Assembly: GCF_900107235.1 (NCBI RefSeq)
Contig: NZ_FNPF01000001.1
Span: 248,001 to 312,000 of the forward strand
Reading direction: 5' to 3'
Length of the DNA: 64,000 bases
Source of the DNA: Citreimonas salinaria
GTDB taxonomy: Bacteria > Pseudomonadota > Alphaproteobacteria > Rhodobacterales > Rhodobacteraceae
The first letter of the stretch is position 1; each line of letters begins with the position of its first letter. Both the position numbers and the translations under genes were made by a program. Below are positions 16,767 to 25,265 of this stretch, one piece after another. Below the pieces are notes generated by a model, which was given only the letters and a program-made list of their open reading frames with translations, had not been told where the DNA came from and did not search any database.

Positions 16767-18910
16767 GTTTTCTCCTCCTTGGTGAAGTGTGGTGGGATGC
16801 CGCCCTGCTCGTTCCGTGGCAGGGAGTCGCTCCCGTCGAGCCTCCAGAGGCCGGCGCGGCCGCCCTCCGTGACAAAAAGGGCGACGTGGTAGAGAAGGCG
16901 GCTGAGCGCCGTGTCCCAGACCACGCGGCCGTCGCCGTCCAGACGGTTCACCCAGCGGGGCGTGTCCATCGGCGCGAAGTACCGCCCGAAAATCGTGCCG
17001 GCGATCCGGCGTGCCTTGGCGGCCGCGGCCGCGTCGCCTTCGTTGAGCGACATCTGGGCGTAGACCTTGCCTGCCTCGGTCAATGGCCAAAGCAGATGCG
17101 TCGCCTCGGTCACGTGGCCTGCGGCGTCGACCGCGTCGTAAGGCGCGCCTGTCAGCGGACCTTCGTGCCGCATGCCGCGCGCCTCGGCGAATTCCACCAT
17201 GCGCCGCGCATCCGCTGCCGCCGCCTTGTCCCTGGCGGCCGCGCCGTAGCGCCGCAGCAGCCAGGCCCACTCGAACTGGTGGCCGGGCTCGCGCCGGGCA
17301 CCTAACGGGCCATCCAGCGGTTTCAGATCAGATCCCACGAATTCGCGGACCGCGCCGGTCGAGGAATCGATCAGATGCTCTCGTGCAACCCTTACGATCG
17401 GGCGCGCCCGATCGAGCCAGACTTCACGTCCGGTAGCGGCATGCGCTTCGAGAAGCGCCTCGAGCATGTGCATCTGGGGGTTCTGCGCGCGGATCTCGGA
17501 CCCTTCGGCACCCCGGTCATCTTCCCACAGGGCGCCGGTTTCAGGGTCCACCAGCTGCGTATCGACGAAGGTCCAGAGCGCCTCGAGGTCGGCTTCGGTC
17601 ACCTGACTGGAACCGGTCCGGAAGAGCGCCGCGAGGGCCAGAAGCGCAAAGCTCTGGTCATAGCTGCGCCGCAGGTGGCTTGCCGGATCCTCGAGCGCAG
17701 TGCCATCGGGCGCGACCGAGAAACGGTACCCACCGTCGGCGTCGCGCAGGTGCGCCGCAACGAAACCGTGAACGCGCTCCGCCGCGGCCAGAAGATCCGC
17801 CCGACCCGTGGCGGTATGAAGATGTGCCAGCGTGAACGCCACCCGGCACTGCGTAAGCGTCGTTCGTGGGCCGCTTTCCCCCAGCGCTTCCAGGACCGGC
17901 GTCGGCCCCTCGCCGCCGGGCGGTAGCGCCAAGGCAAGCCAAGCCGGAATGCGCGCGGTCGCGAAACGCGATGCGGCTTGCACCCCGGACGCGGGCGAGT
18001 CGTCGCACCAGCGTTCGGTGCCGGGCAGGTCATGGATCGCACCGGGCGCCGCGATGACCTTCTCGGCAATCGCGATTCCGGCACGCGCCGCCTCGACCGG
18101 CGGCTGGCCCTTCAGCCGGGCCGCGATGTAGCCGCCATTGAAGCTGTCGCCTGCGCCCGTCGCGTCCACGATCGACCGCGCCGCGATGACCGCGACCTCC
18201 TCGTGCGAGGACAGTGTCACCGGCCGTTCGGCGTTCTTGACCGCGACCTCGCCGGCGCCCGCTTTCAGGTAACGCGCGATCGTGTCCGCGGGACTTGCGT
18301 CGCCGAAGACCCGCATCTCGTCTTCGAAGCTTGGAAGCACGATGTCTGCGTGGGCGGCCATGTCCGTCAGGACGTGCCGGATTTCATCGGCGTCGTTCCA
18401 CAGCGCGGGCCGGATGTTGGGATCGAAGGCGATGATGGCGCCAGCCTCGCGCGCCGCATCCAGTGCATCCAGCAGCCGCTGTCGTGCGGGGGGCGACAGG
18501 ATCGCCAGGGTGATCCCGCTGAGATAGATCATGTCCGCGCCATGCAGCGCCTGCGACAGCGACGGCCGATCGTCGGCCAGCGCGCGGGCCGCCGACTGGC
18601 CGCGCCAGTACAGGAAGGCGCGATCGCCGTCGCGCTTCTCGATCATGTAGAGGCCGGGAAGGCAGCCTTCGATCCGGCGGATGGTCGATGTCCCGATCCC
18701 GGCCCGGGACAGCGTGCCGACGATCCTGTCCGACTGGCTGTCTGTCCCCAGCGCGGTGAAGTACGCGACCTCGTCCCGGGCCGGGTCCAGCCCGAGGCGG
18801 GCATACCAGAGCGTGTTGAACGTGTCCCCGGCCACGCCCGAGCGCCAATGATCGTCGATACCGCCCGAAAGCTCGATCATCACTTCGCCGATCGCGACAA
18901 GGCGGCTCAT
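16763..18910 (-). CDS. Fused PfkB sugar kinase (KDG kinase-like) and AGE-family epimerase/isomerase
   Basis: One uninterrupted 715-residue frame with two full domains. Residues 1-300 are a ribokinase-type sugar kinase close to 2-keto-3-deoxygluconate kinase: IGEVMIELSGG at the start, SGITLAILS, FDPNIRPALW, and the catalytic DATGAGDSFNGG (Asp255). Residues about 315-715 are an N-acylglucosamine 2-epimerase/mannose isomerase-family alpha-barrel, with the histidine blocks MHMLEALLEAH, GHQFEWAWLLRRY and LYHVALFV. It overlaps uxuB upstream and dctP downstream by four bases each, so no start for a separate epimerase is needed. The kinase would make KDPG from UxuA product; the epimerase substrate is unknown. 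Confidence 0.85.
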   Translation of the reverse strand: MSRLVAIGEVMIELSGGIDDHWRSGVAGDTFNTLWYARLGLDPARDEVAYFTALGTDSQSDRIVGTLSRAGIGTSTIRRIEGCLPGLYMIEKRDGDRAFLYWRGQSAARALADDRPSLSQALHGADMIYLSGITLAILSPPARQRLLDALDAAREAGAIIAFDPNIRPALWNDADEIRHVLTDMAAHADIVLPSFEDEMRVFGDASPADTIARYLKAGAGEVAVKNAERPVTLSSHEEVAVIAARSIVDATGAGDSFNGGYIAARLKGQPPVEAARAGIAIAEKVIAAPGAIHDLPGTERWCDDSPASGVQAASRFATARIPAWLALALPPGGEGPTPVLEALGESGPRTTLTQCRVAFTLAHLHTATGRADLLAAAERVHGFVAAHLRDADGGYRFSVAPDGTALEDPASHLRRSYDQSFALLALAALFRTGSSQVTEADLEALWTFVDTQLVDPETGALWEDDRGAEGSEIRAQNPQMHMLEALLEAHAATGREVWLDRARPIVRVAREHLIDSSTGAVREFVGSDLKPLDGPLGARREPGHQFEWAWLLRRYGAAARDKAAAADARRMVEFAEARGMRHEGPLTGAPYDAVDAAGHVTEATHLLWPLTEAGKVYAQMSLNEGDAAAAAKARRIAGTIFGRYFAPMDTPRWVNRLDGDGRVVWDTALSRLLYHVALFVTEGGRAGLWRLDGSDSLPRNEQGGIPPHFTKEEKT

Positions 18911-20376
18911 GTCGCCTCCTTCGCGATCGCGGCGCGCATCCCGTCGGACAGCAACGTTGCAAGCCGTGTTTCGACCTGGCCGCGGAAAGTCGCGCTGTTC
19001 CGCAGCTCCGCCGGGAAGAGCTGCGGCAGCGCGTTTAGGGCCTGCACGATTTCGGCAGCGGAACCGTCTGTCCCGGCAATCGCCCGCGTCAGAACCCCGG
19101 ACCGCGGATCGCGCAGGTCATACGGGTCGCCGCGCTCGTCCCGGCCAAGGACATAGCGCATCCAGGCCGCCACCGCGAATGCGTAGGGGGCGGGATCGTC
19201 GCCCGAGGCCAGTGCCTCTTGCGCCGGGGCGAGTATGCGCAGCGGAAGCTTTTCCGTCCCGTCCATCGCGATCTGGTGGGTCTGGTGCGCGATCGCCGGA
19301 TTGGCGAAACGCACGACCAGCGCCTGCCGATAGGCGTCCAGGTCGATCCCTTCCAGCGCACCGACAGTCCTTGCCGCCGCGCGCATGTGCCGATCGACCA
19401 AGGACGCGAGCGCCCGGTCGGCCATCGCATCGCGCACGAACGCGTGCCCTGCGAGGAATCCGGCATAGGCGATCAGGGAATGCGCACCGTTGAGCATCCG
19501 CAGCTTCATGCGCTCGTAGGGCTGCACATCTTCGACGAATATCGCGCCGCCAGCCTCCCAGGCCGGTCGGCCCAGCGGGAACCGGTCTTCGATCACCCAC
19601 TGGCTGAACGGTTCGGTTTCGATCGCCGCCGCGTCCTCGTAACCGGTCAGCCGGTGGGCGAGTTGCACGGTCTCCTCGGTCGCGGCCGGCGTGATGCGGT
19701 CGACCATGGACGAGGGGAAAACGACGTTGTCGTCGATCCAGTCGGCAAGCGCAGGATCCACGTGCCGGGCGAAGCCAAGCACGCCCGCGCGCAGCAACGC
19801 GCCGTTGTCCGGAAGATTGTCGCAGCACAGGATCGCGGGCGGTTCGAGCCCGGCGTCGCGGCGCCGCCGCAATCCGTCGACGAGCAGACCGATGACCCCT
19901 TGCGGCGCGTCGGGCCGCGCGAGGTCGGCGGCGACGGCAGGATGGTCAGGGTCGATGTCCAGCGCCGCGCGGTCGATGCCGTAGGCCTTCTCGGTCACGG
20001 TCAGGCTGACGATCCGGATCTCGGGCCGCGCGATGCGCGCCGACACGGCTTCGGTTTCGCGCGCCGCCGCGACCGCGTCGGCAATCGACCCGATGACACG
20101 AGCGCGGTCGCCGTCGGCCCCGCGCTCGATCAGGGTGAAAAGCCCGTCCTGCGCGTTCAGCGCGTCCACCGTGGCGGTCGAGCGCAGGCTGACCGCCACG
20201 ATCCGCCAGTCGCCGCCTTGGACGGCAAGGGCCGCGTCGGTATAGGCCGCCTGGTGGGCGCGGTGGAAGGCACCGAGGCCGATGTGCAGAATGCCGATGC
20301 CTTGCGACGCGAGTGCATAGTCCGGTCTCACGCCGTCGGGCAGATGGCGAAGATGATTTGCGCCCAGCCGCGTCAT
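18907..20376 (-). CDS. uxuB: Fructuronate reductase / mannitol dehydrogenase family oxidoreductase
   Basis: 489 residues of the polyol-specific long-chain dehydrogenase family. The NAD-binding region near the N-terminus (GILHIGLGAFHRAHQAAY) and the catalytic block (KLRMLNGAHSLIAYAG, with the K-x5-NxxH pattern) are both clear. In this operon the likely reaction is NADH-linked reduction of D-fructuronate to D-mannonate. The alternative is a mannitol or tagaturonate enzyme, but the neighbours uxuA and uxaC favour fructuronate. It overlaps uxuA upstream and the fusion gene downstream by four bases each. Confidence 0.88.
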   Translation of the reverse strand: MTRLGANHLRHLPDGVRPDYALASQGIGILHIGLGAFHRAHQAAYTDAALAVQGGDWRIVAVSLRSTATVDALNAQDGLFTLIERGADGDRARVIGSIADAVAAARETEAVSARIARPEIRIVSLTVTEKAYGIDRAALDIDPDHPAVAADLARPDAPQGVIGLLVDGLRRRRDAGLEPPAILCCDNLPDNGALLRAGVLGFARHVDPALADWIDDNVVFPSSMVDRITPAATEETVQLAHRLTGYEDAAAIETEPFSQWVIEDRFPLGRPAWEAGGAIFVEDVQPYERMKLRMLNGAHSLIAYAGFLAGHAFVRDAMADRALASLVDRHMRAAARTVGALEGIDLDAYRQALVVRFANPAIAHQTHQIAMDGTEKLPLRILAPAQEALASGDDPAPYAFAVAAWMRYVLGRDERGDPYDLRDPRSGVLTRAIAGTDGSAAEIVQALNALPQLFPAELRNSATFRGQVETRLATLLSDGMRAAIAKEAT

Positions 20377-21587
20377 GCCGGCGCCGCGACGGGATGGGAG
20401 AGCGCTGCGATCACGCCGCGCAGTTCGGCCAACCCCTTGAGGCGTCCGATCGCCGGGTAACCCGGCTGCGCCTTGCGGGTGAGATCGTCGAGGATGTCCT
20501 GCCCGTGATCGGGCCGGAACGGGATCGAGACGTCGCTCCGGCCCGCCTTGCGTCGCCGGGCTTCCTCGTCCAGGGCAGCCTTGACCAGTGCGACCATGTC
20601 GGTCTCTCCGGCAAGGTGCTCGGATTCGTGGAAGGAGCAGGGCATGCCTTCGGTTTCGCGCCTGACGTTCCGCAGGTGCAGGAAATGCACCCGGTCGCCC
20701 AGGCGCGCCATCATGCCGGGCAGATCGTTGTCGGCCCGCACGCCCAGCGAGCCCGAGCACAGCGCCACGCCGTTCGCGGGCAGATCGACGGCGTCGAGGA
20801 ACGCCCGGTAATCCGCTTCCGTCGACACGACGCGCGGCAGGCCCAGCAGCGGAAACGGCGGGTCGTCCGGGTGGCAGCACAGCCGCATGCCAAGTCGCTC
20901 GGCCTCGGGGGCCACCTCGGACAGGAAATCGACGAGGTGCTTCCTCAGGGTCTCGGCGGAAAGCTGTGCGTATTCTTCGAGGTGCAAGCGCACATCGTCC
21001 ATGCTGAGATGTTCGGCAGCGCCGGGAAGGCCGAAGACGACGTTTTCCATCAGCTGAGCTTTGCGCGCCTCGCTCATCTCGGCAAAGCGCCGCTTTGCCG
21101 ACTCGCGAACGTCCTCGGGAAAGGACTCGGCCGCGCCCCGGCGCTTCAGGATATGGATGTCGAACGCGGCGAAATCGACCAGATCAAACCGCATGGCCGT
21201 GCCGTTATGGTGTGCACGCCAGGCCAGGTCGGTGCGGGTCCAGTCGAGCACCGGCATGAAATTGTAGCACACGACCTCGAGGCCCGCGGCGGCGAGGTTG
21301 CGCAGGCTTTCGCGATAGGTTTCGTAATGTGCACGATACGCGCCGGTCTGCTTCTTGATGTCCTCGGAGACCGGCAGGCTTTCTACGACCTCCCAGGCCA
21401 GTCCCGACGCTGTTCCGTCACGCCGCGCGCCGATTTCATCCTGCCGCTGTCGGATGGCCTCGGGCATCCAGACCGCGCCGGTCGGCACGTGATGAAGGGC
21501 GGATACCACCCCCTCGACCCCGGCCTGAAGCATGTCCTCGATGCCGACCCCGTCGCCGGGACCAAACCAACGCCACGTCTGCCGCAT
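20373..21587 (-). CDS. uxuA: Mannonate dehydratase
   Basis: 404 residues, the usual length. UxuA removes water from D-mannonate to give 2-keto-3-deoxygluconate. The N-terminal MRQTWRWFGPGD is diagnostic, and the active-site stretches YNFMPVLDWTRTD, LCCHPDDPPFPLLGLPR and CSGSLGVR are intact. A strong GGAGGAGG lies just before ATG 21587. It is the first gene of the operon, divergent from the GntR regulator across about 117 bases. Confidence 0.95.
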   Translation of the reverse strand: MRQTWRWFGPGDGVGIEDMLQAGVEGVVSALHHVPTGAVWMPEAIRQRQDEIGARRDGTASGLAWEVVESLPVSEDIKKQTGAYRAHYETYRESLRNLAAAGLEVVCYNFMPVLDWTRTDLAWRAHHNGTAMRFDLVDFAAFDIHILKRRGAAESFPEDVRESAKRRFAEMSEARKAQLMENVVFGLPGAAEHLSMDDVRLHLEEYAQLSAETLRKHLVDFLSEVAPEAERLGMRLCCHPDDPPFPLLGLPRVVSTEADYRAFLDAVDLPANGVALCSGSLGVRADNDLPGMMARLGDRVHFLHLRNVRRETEGMPCSFHESEHLAGETDMVALVKAALDEEARRRKAGRSDVSIPFRPDHGQDILDDLTRKAQPGYPAIGRLKGLAELRGVIAALSHPVAAPA

Positions 21588-21704
21588 GATTCCTCCTCCA
21601 CTCGGCACATGGGTAGAGAAACGATCGACTGGTGACAAGTATGGTAGTATATTTATTTGGACGCCGCAGTTGTGAAGCGCTCGGCACGGCGCTATTACCC
21701 CGCC
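21588..21704. promoter_or_regulatory. Divergent control region between uxuA and the GntR gene
   Basis: AT-rich patch (TATGGTAGTATATTTATTTGG, 21639-21660 area) inside an otherwise GC-rich spacer, next to GTGACAAG. It is the obvious place for promoters of both genes and for a GntR operator. I do not see a clean palindrome, so the exact operator is not assigned. Confidence 0.35.
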
Positions 21705-22391
21705 ATGGACAAGCTTGCCGTCATCGAGGCGACCGCACCCATCGGCGCTCAGCTGATCGCCGATCTGCGTCTGCGGATCGTGACCGGCGCGCTGCCCCCC
21801 GGCACCCGGCTCTCCGAGAAGGAGATCGCAACCGCCTACGGCATGTCGCGACAGCCGGTGCGCGAGGCGTTCATCAAGCTCGCGGCCGAGCGCCTGGTCG
21901 AGATCCGGCCGCAACGCGGCACCTATGTGTGCAAGATAAACCTGCACGAAGTGGCGCAGTCCCAGTTCGTCCGCGAGGCGGTCGAGGCCGACATCGCGCG
22001 GCTCGCCGCGCGCGCGGCCGATCCGGGATGGATCGAGACGCTGCAGGCCCAGCTTCGGACGCAGTCGCAGCGCGTGACGCAGGGCGGCGCAGTCTTCGTC
22101 GAACTCGACGAGCTTTTCCATCAAACCCTTGCCGCCGCGGCCGACCGGTCCGGCGTCTGGGCACATATCCAGCCGCTCAAGATGCACATGGACCGCGTGC
22201 GCTACCTGACGGCCGAGGAGTTCCCGCTGGACCACCTCGTCCTCCAGCACCAGGCCATCGTCGATGCCGTCGCCGCAGGCGACGAGGACGCGGCCGAAGC
22301 CTCGGTCCGCGTACACCTGCGCGGCGTGCTCGACGACCTCAGAAAGGTGGCCGAGATGCTGCCGCACTGCTTCGATCCGCTGCCGGATTGA
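21705..22391 (+). CDS. GntR-family (FadR/FCD type) transcriptional regulator of the hexuronate operon
   Basis: 228 residues. An N-terminal winged helix-turn-helix is clear (RIVTGALPPGTRLSEKEIA and MSRQPVREAFIKLAAERLV), followed by an all-helical FCD ligand domain with metal-binding histidines (ELFHQTLAAAA, VLQHQAIVDAV, VHLRGVLDDL). It is divergent from uxuA, so it probably represses the operon and is released by a uronate intermediate, like UxuR/ExuR regulators. ATG 21705 lacks a clear ribosome site; GTG 21672, adding eleven residues, is possible. Confidence 0.87.
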   Translation: MDKLAVIEATAPIGAQLIADLRLRIVTGALPPGTRLSEKEIATAYGMSRQPVREAFIKLAAERLVEIRPQRGTYVCKINLHEVAQSQFVREAVEADIARLAARAADPGWIETLQAQLRTQSQRVTQGGAVFVELDELFHQTLAAAADRSGVWAHIQPLKMHMDRVRYLTAEEFPLDHLVLQHQAIVDAVAAGDEDAAEASVRVHLRGVLDDLRKVAEMLPHCFDPLPD

Positions 22392-22817
22392 CCCGACCGG
22401 GCGCCGACACCCGGTTTGCCGTCAAGGGCGTCATTCCTCGGCCGTCAGCAGGAACAATCAGGGCGCCATCGCGCGCACCTGCGTCAGCCCCAGCGCGCGG
22501 TCACTTTCGATCCGCCGGAAATGGTGCACGATCGGCTGCCTGTCGTAGGCCATCGGGGACTCAAGGCAGCCGCGCAACTCGACGCGCGCCAAAGCGCGCC
22601 CCGTCGATTTCATGGACACAAAAGGCAGGACTTTGTCTCGCCCCGGTCAAGGTTGCCATGGCGTACGGTGCCCAGACGCACGCGGCACAGTCGGCCAAGA
22701 CTGGCGCAGCCCCGTGCAGCGCCCTTCAGACCAGTCATGCACATAGTTCGATGGATCAAGGTATTCCGCCGGCCCGGGAACCCGCTGCATTCAGCGGTAA
22801 GGCAGAGCCCCCTTGCC
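22392..22817. other. 426-base spacer between the GntR gene and gcvH; no recognised gene
   Basis: No domain, tRNA or clear terminator is visible. The only candidate is a 51-codon minus-strand frame at 22458-22613 (starts MKSTGRALARVELRG), which resembles nothing I know. Long spacers are rare in this window, so this one probably marks the gcvH-side join of the inserted block. No direct repeat with the gcvP-side spacer was obvious by eye. Confidence 0.5.
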
Positions 22818-23183
22818 TCAGTCGCCGATGAACTTCTTGTAGGCAGCCTCGTCCATCAGGTCGTCGAGCACCGACAGGTCCTCGACCTTGATGCGGAAGA
22901 ACCAGGCATCGCCCTCGGGGTCCTCGTTGACCTTGGACGGTTCGTCGACGATGGCGTCGTTGACCTCGACGATCTCGCCGTCGACCGGGGCTAGGATGTC
23001 CGACGCCGCCTTGACCGACTCGATCACCACGATCTCGTCGTCCTTGACGACCTCGGTGCCGACCTCGGGCAGCTCGACGAACACCACGTCGCCCAGCTGC
23101 TCGGCCGCGTGGGCGGTGATGCCGACGGTGACGACGTTGTCGTCGCCCGCGTCCAGCCATTCGTGTTCCTCGGTGAATTTCAT
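22818..23183 (-). CDS. gcvH: Glycine cleavage system H protein
   Basis: 121-residue lipoyl carrier that shuttles the aminomethyl group between P, T and L proteins. The lipoylation site is the lysine of [15 protein letters not shown]; the C-terminal hydrophobic block ([12 protein letters not shown]) is typical. It follows gcvT by 31 bases on the minus strand, downstream of the glycine riboswitch, so the two are co-transcribed. The usual next gene, gcvP, is displaced by about 11 kb. Confidence 0.96.
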   Translation of the reverse strand: MKFTEEHEWLDAGDDNVVTVGITAHAAEQLGDVVFVELPEVGTEVVKDDEIVVIESVKAASDILAPVDGEIVEVNDAIVDEPSKVNEDPEGDAWFFRIKVEDLSVLDDLMDEAAYKKFIGD

Positions 23184-23214
23184 GCCTGTCTCCTGTCAGA
23201 TCGCCGTATGAATC

Positions 23215-24342
23215 TCAGCGTTTGAAGCCGGGGGCGACGAAAGGCAGCTTCGCCACCGTCACCGGCAGGCGCCTGCCGCGCACCTCGCCCCAAAGTCGCG
23301 TGTCTGCCGTGGCCAGCGTCGCGGGCACGTAGCCCATCGCGACCGGCGCGCCGACGGTCGGCCCGAACCCGCCCGAGGTCACCTCGCCCACCGGGGTATC
23401 GGACTCCTCTGCCTCGAACAGCGGGGTGCCCTCGCGCATGGGGGCGCGGCCATCAGGGCGCAGGCCGACACGGGCCATCGCCGCGCCGTTCTCGAGTTCC
23501 GACAGCACCAGGTCGGCGCCGGGGAAGCCGCCTTCGCGGTCGCCGTCCCTGCGGCGCACCTTCTGGATCGCCCAGCCCAGCCGCGCCGCGGCGGGCGTGG
23601 TCCCGCCGTCGATGTCGTGGCCGTAAAGGCACAGCCCGGCCTCCAGCCGCAGGCTGTCGCGCGCGCCGAGGCCGATCGCCTCGACCCTCTCGTCGGCCAG
23701 AAGCGCGCGGGCCAGATCCTCGGCCGCGGCGGCGGGCATGGAGATCTCGAAGCCGTCCTCGCCGGTGTAGCCCGAGCGCGAGATCCAGCATTCCGCGCCG
23801 CCCAGCGGCAGCGTCGTGACGTCCATGAAGCGCATTTCGGCGACGTCGGGGTTATGGTCGGCCAGAACAGTCTCGGCCTGCGGGCCCTGCAGCGCCAGAA
23901 GCGCGCGGTCCTCCAGCAGCTCGACCGTGATCCCGCGCGGCTCGAGCGCGGCGCGCAGGCGCGCGAGGTCGGCATCCTTGCGGGCGGCATTGACCACCAG
24001 GAACAGGTGATCGCCGCGGTTGGCGATCATCAGGTCGTCCTCGATCCCGCCGTCGTCGTTGGTGAAGAAGGCGTAACGCTGGCGCCCCTCGGGCAGGCCC
24101 ACCACGTCGACCGGCACCAGGCTTTCCAGCGCCTCGGCCACGCCGTCGCCGCGCAGCACCACCTGGCCCATGTGGCTGACGTCGAACAGGCCGGCAGCGT
24201 CGCGGGTGTGCAGGTGTTCCTTCATCACACCCAGCGGATACTGCACCGGCATCTCGTAGCCGGCGAATGGCACCATCTTGGCGCCCAGCGCGCGGTGCAG
24301 CCCGTTCAGGACGGTGTGTTGAAGCTCGTCGACCTCGGCCAT
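23215..24342 (-). CDS. gcvT: Aminomethyltransferase, glycine cleavage T protein
   Basis: 375 residues. Moves the methylene carbon from the H-protein arm to tetrahydrofolate and frees ammonia. Typical blocks are FAGYEMPVQYPLGVMKEH near the N-terminus, DVSHMGQ, GYTGEDGFEI and, in the C-terminal domain, VGEVTSGGFGPTVGAPVAMGYV. GGAGG precedes ATG 24342. First gene after a tandem glycine riboswitch. Confidence 0.96.
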   Translation of the reverse strand: MAEVDELQHTVLNGLHRALGAKMVPFAGYEMPVQYPLGVMKEHLHTRDAAGLFDVSHMGQVVLRGDGVAEALESLVPVDVVGLPEGRQRYAFFTNDDGGIEDDLMIANRGDHLFLVVNAARKDADLARLRAALEPRGITVELLEDRALLALQGPQAETVLADHNPDVAEMRFMDVTTLPLGGAECWISRSGYTGEDGFEISMPAAAAEDLARALLADERVEAIGLGARDSLRLEAGLCLYGHDIDGGTTPAAARLGWAIQKVRRRDGDREGGFPGADLVLSELENGAAMARVGLRPDGRAPMREGTPLFEAEESDTPVGEVTSGGFGPTVGAPVAMGYVPATLATADTRLWGEVRGRRLPVTVAKLPFVAPGFKR

Positions 24343-24410
24343 GCGCCCCTCCGGTTCTGTCCCGGCCTAGCGGTCCGGGCATGCGTGCGCGAAACACGTC
24401 CGCGCGTCAT

Positions 24411-24580
24411 GCCCCCTCTGTCCCGTCGCCTGAGATCGTTATCCCTTCGGCGTCCCGGCCGGGCCGGGCTCTCTCCAGAGTCTTCGAACCGCGACGGTCC
24501 TTGGGCCTGAGAGTTTCCGGGGCGGTTGCTCCTTCGGCACCGGGTCGGACCATCGGCCCTGCCGGTTCTCCCATCGCGGT
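24411..24580 (-). promoter_or_regulatory. Tandem glycine riboswitch upstream of gcvT
   Basis: The minus strand shows two glycine aptamers. The first (about 24580-24500) has GGGAGA, GTGCCGAAGGAGCAA and AAACTCTCAGGCCCAAGGAC; the second (about 24480-24411) has GGAGAGAGCC, ACGCCGAAGGGATAA and ATCTCAGGCGACGGGACAGAGGG. The CCGAAGG and CTCAGG...GGAC cores are hallmarks of the class. About 68 bases separate it from gcvT and should hold the expression switch. In this family glycine normally turns on cleavage-gene expression. Confidence 0.93.
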
Positions 24581-24677
24581 TGACGGGACGCTAGACCATC
24601 GTGTTTCCGCTTTCAAGCGTCGCGGAAGACGCGACACGCCTTTGACAAGGGGGGCGTTTCGGGCCTTCATGCCGCGC

Positions 24678-25265
24678 ATGAAGCACCCTTATTTCTTCGG
24701 CTACGGATCTCTGGTGAACCGGCGGACGCACGTCTTCACCCCCTGCCACCGCGCCCGGGTCACCGGCTGGCGCCGCGCCTGGTGCGCCACCGTCAGCCGG
24801 CCACAGGCGTTCCTGACGGCGATTCCCGACGCGGGCGCCGAGACGCTGGGCCTGATCGCGCCGGTGCCGAACGACGACTGGGCCGCGCTGGACGCGCGCG
24901 AGGAAGGCTATGGCCGCCACGACGCGACGGCGCAGGTCGTCCACGAGGCGGGCGAGGTGTCGCGCATCGCCGTCTACTCGATCGCGGAAGAGCACCGCCT
25001 GCCGTCCAGCACCGAGCACCCGATCCTGTTGAGCTACCTCGACGTGGTCATCCAGGGGTTCGCCGCCGAGTACGGCGCCGAAGGAGCGCGCGGCTTCTTC
25101 GACACGACCGCCGGGTGGGAGACGCCGATCCTGAACGACCGCGACGCGCCGCTCTACCCGCGCGCGCAGACGCTGACGGGGGACGAGCGGGCGCTGGTCG
25201 ACGAGGGACTGGCGCGGCTGGGCTGCCGCGTGCTGACCGAAAGGCCTAGCGCGCGCCGGGCTTGA
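24678..25265 (+). CDS. Gamma-glutamylcyclotransferase-like protein
   Basis: 195 residues with the family start YFFGYGSLVNRR (substrate-binding YGSL loop) and a later acidic DAREEGY block holding the usual catalytic glutamate. Members include glutathione-specific and gamma-glutamylamine cyclotransferases; this one is the short-fold AIG2/GGCT type and its substrate is not clear. ATG 24678 gives the family N-terminus; ATG 24669 adds three residues. Neither has a strong ribosome site. Divergent from gcvT across the riboswitch, and its end overlaps gltX by 20 bases tail to tail. Confidence 0.75.
   Translation: MKHPYFFGYGSLVNRRTHVFTPCHRARVTGWRRAWCATVSRPQAFLTAIPDAGAETLGLIAPVPNDDWAALDAREEGYGRHDATAQVVHEAGEVSRIAVYSIAEEHRLPSSTEHPILLSYLDVVIQGFAAEYGAEGARGFFDTTAGWETPILNDRDAPLYPRAQTLTGDERALVDEGLARLGCRVLTERPSARRA

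Noticed and set aside
16763-18910. Kinase-epimerase fusion as a sequencing frameshift artefact
   Set aside because: The frame is open throughout, both domains are complete, and four-base overlaps fit both neighbours, so no correction is needed. It remains listed as something to verify.
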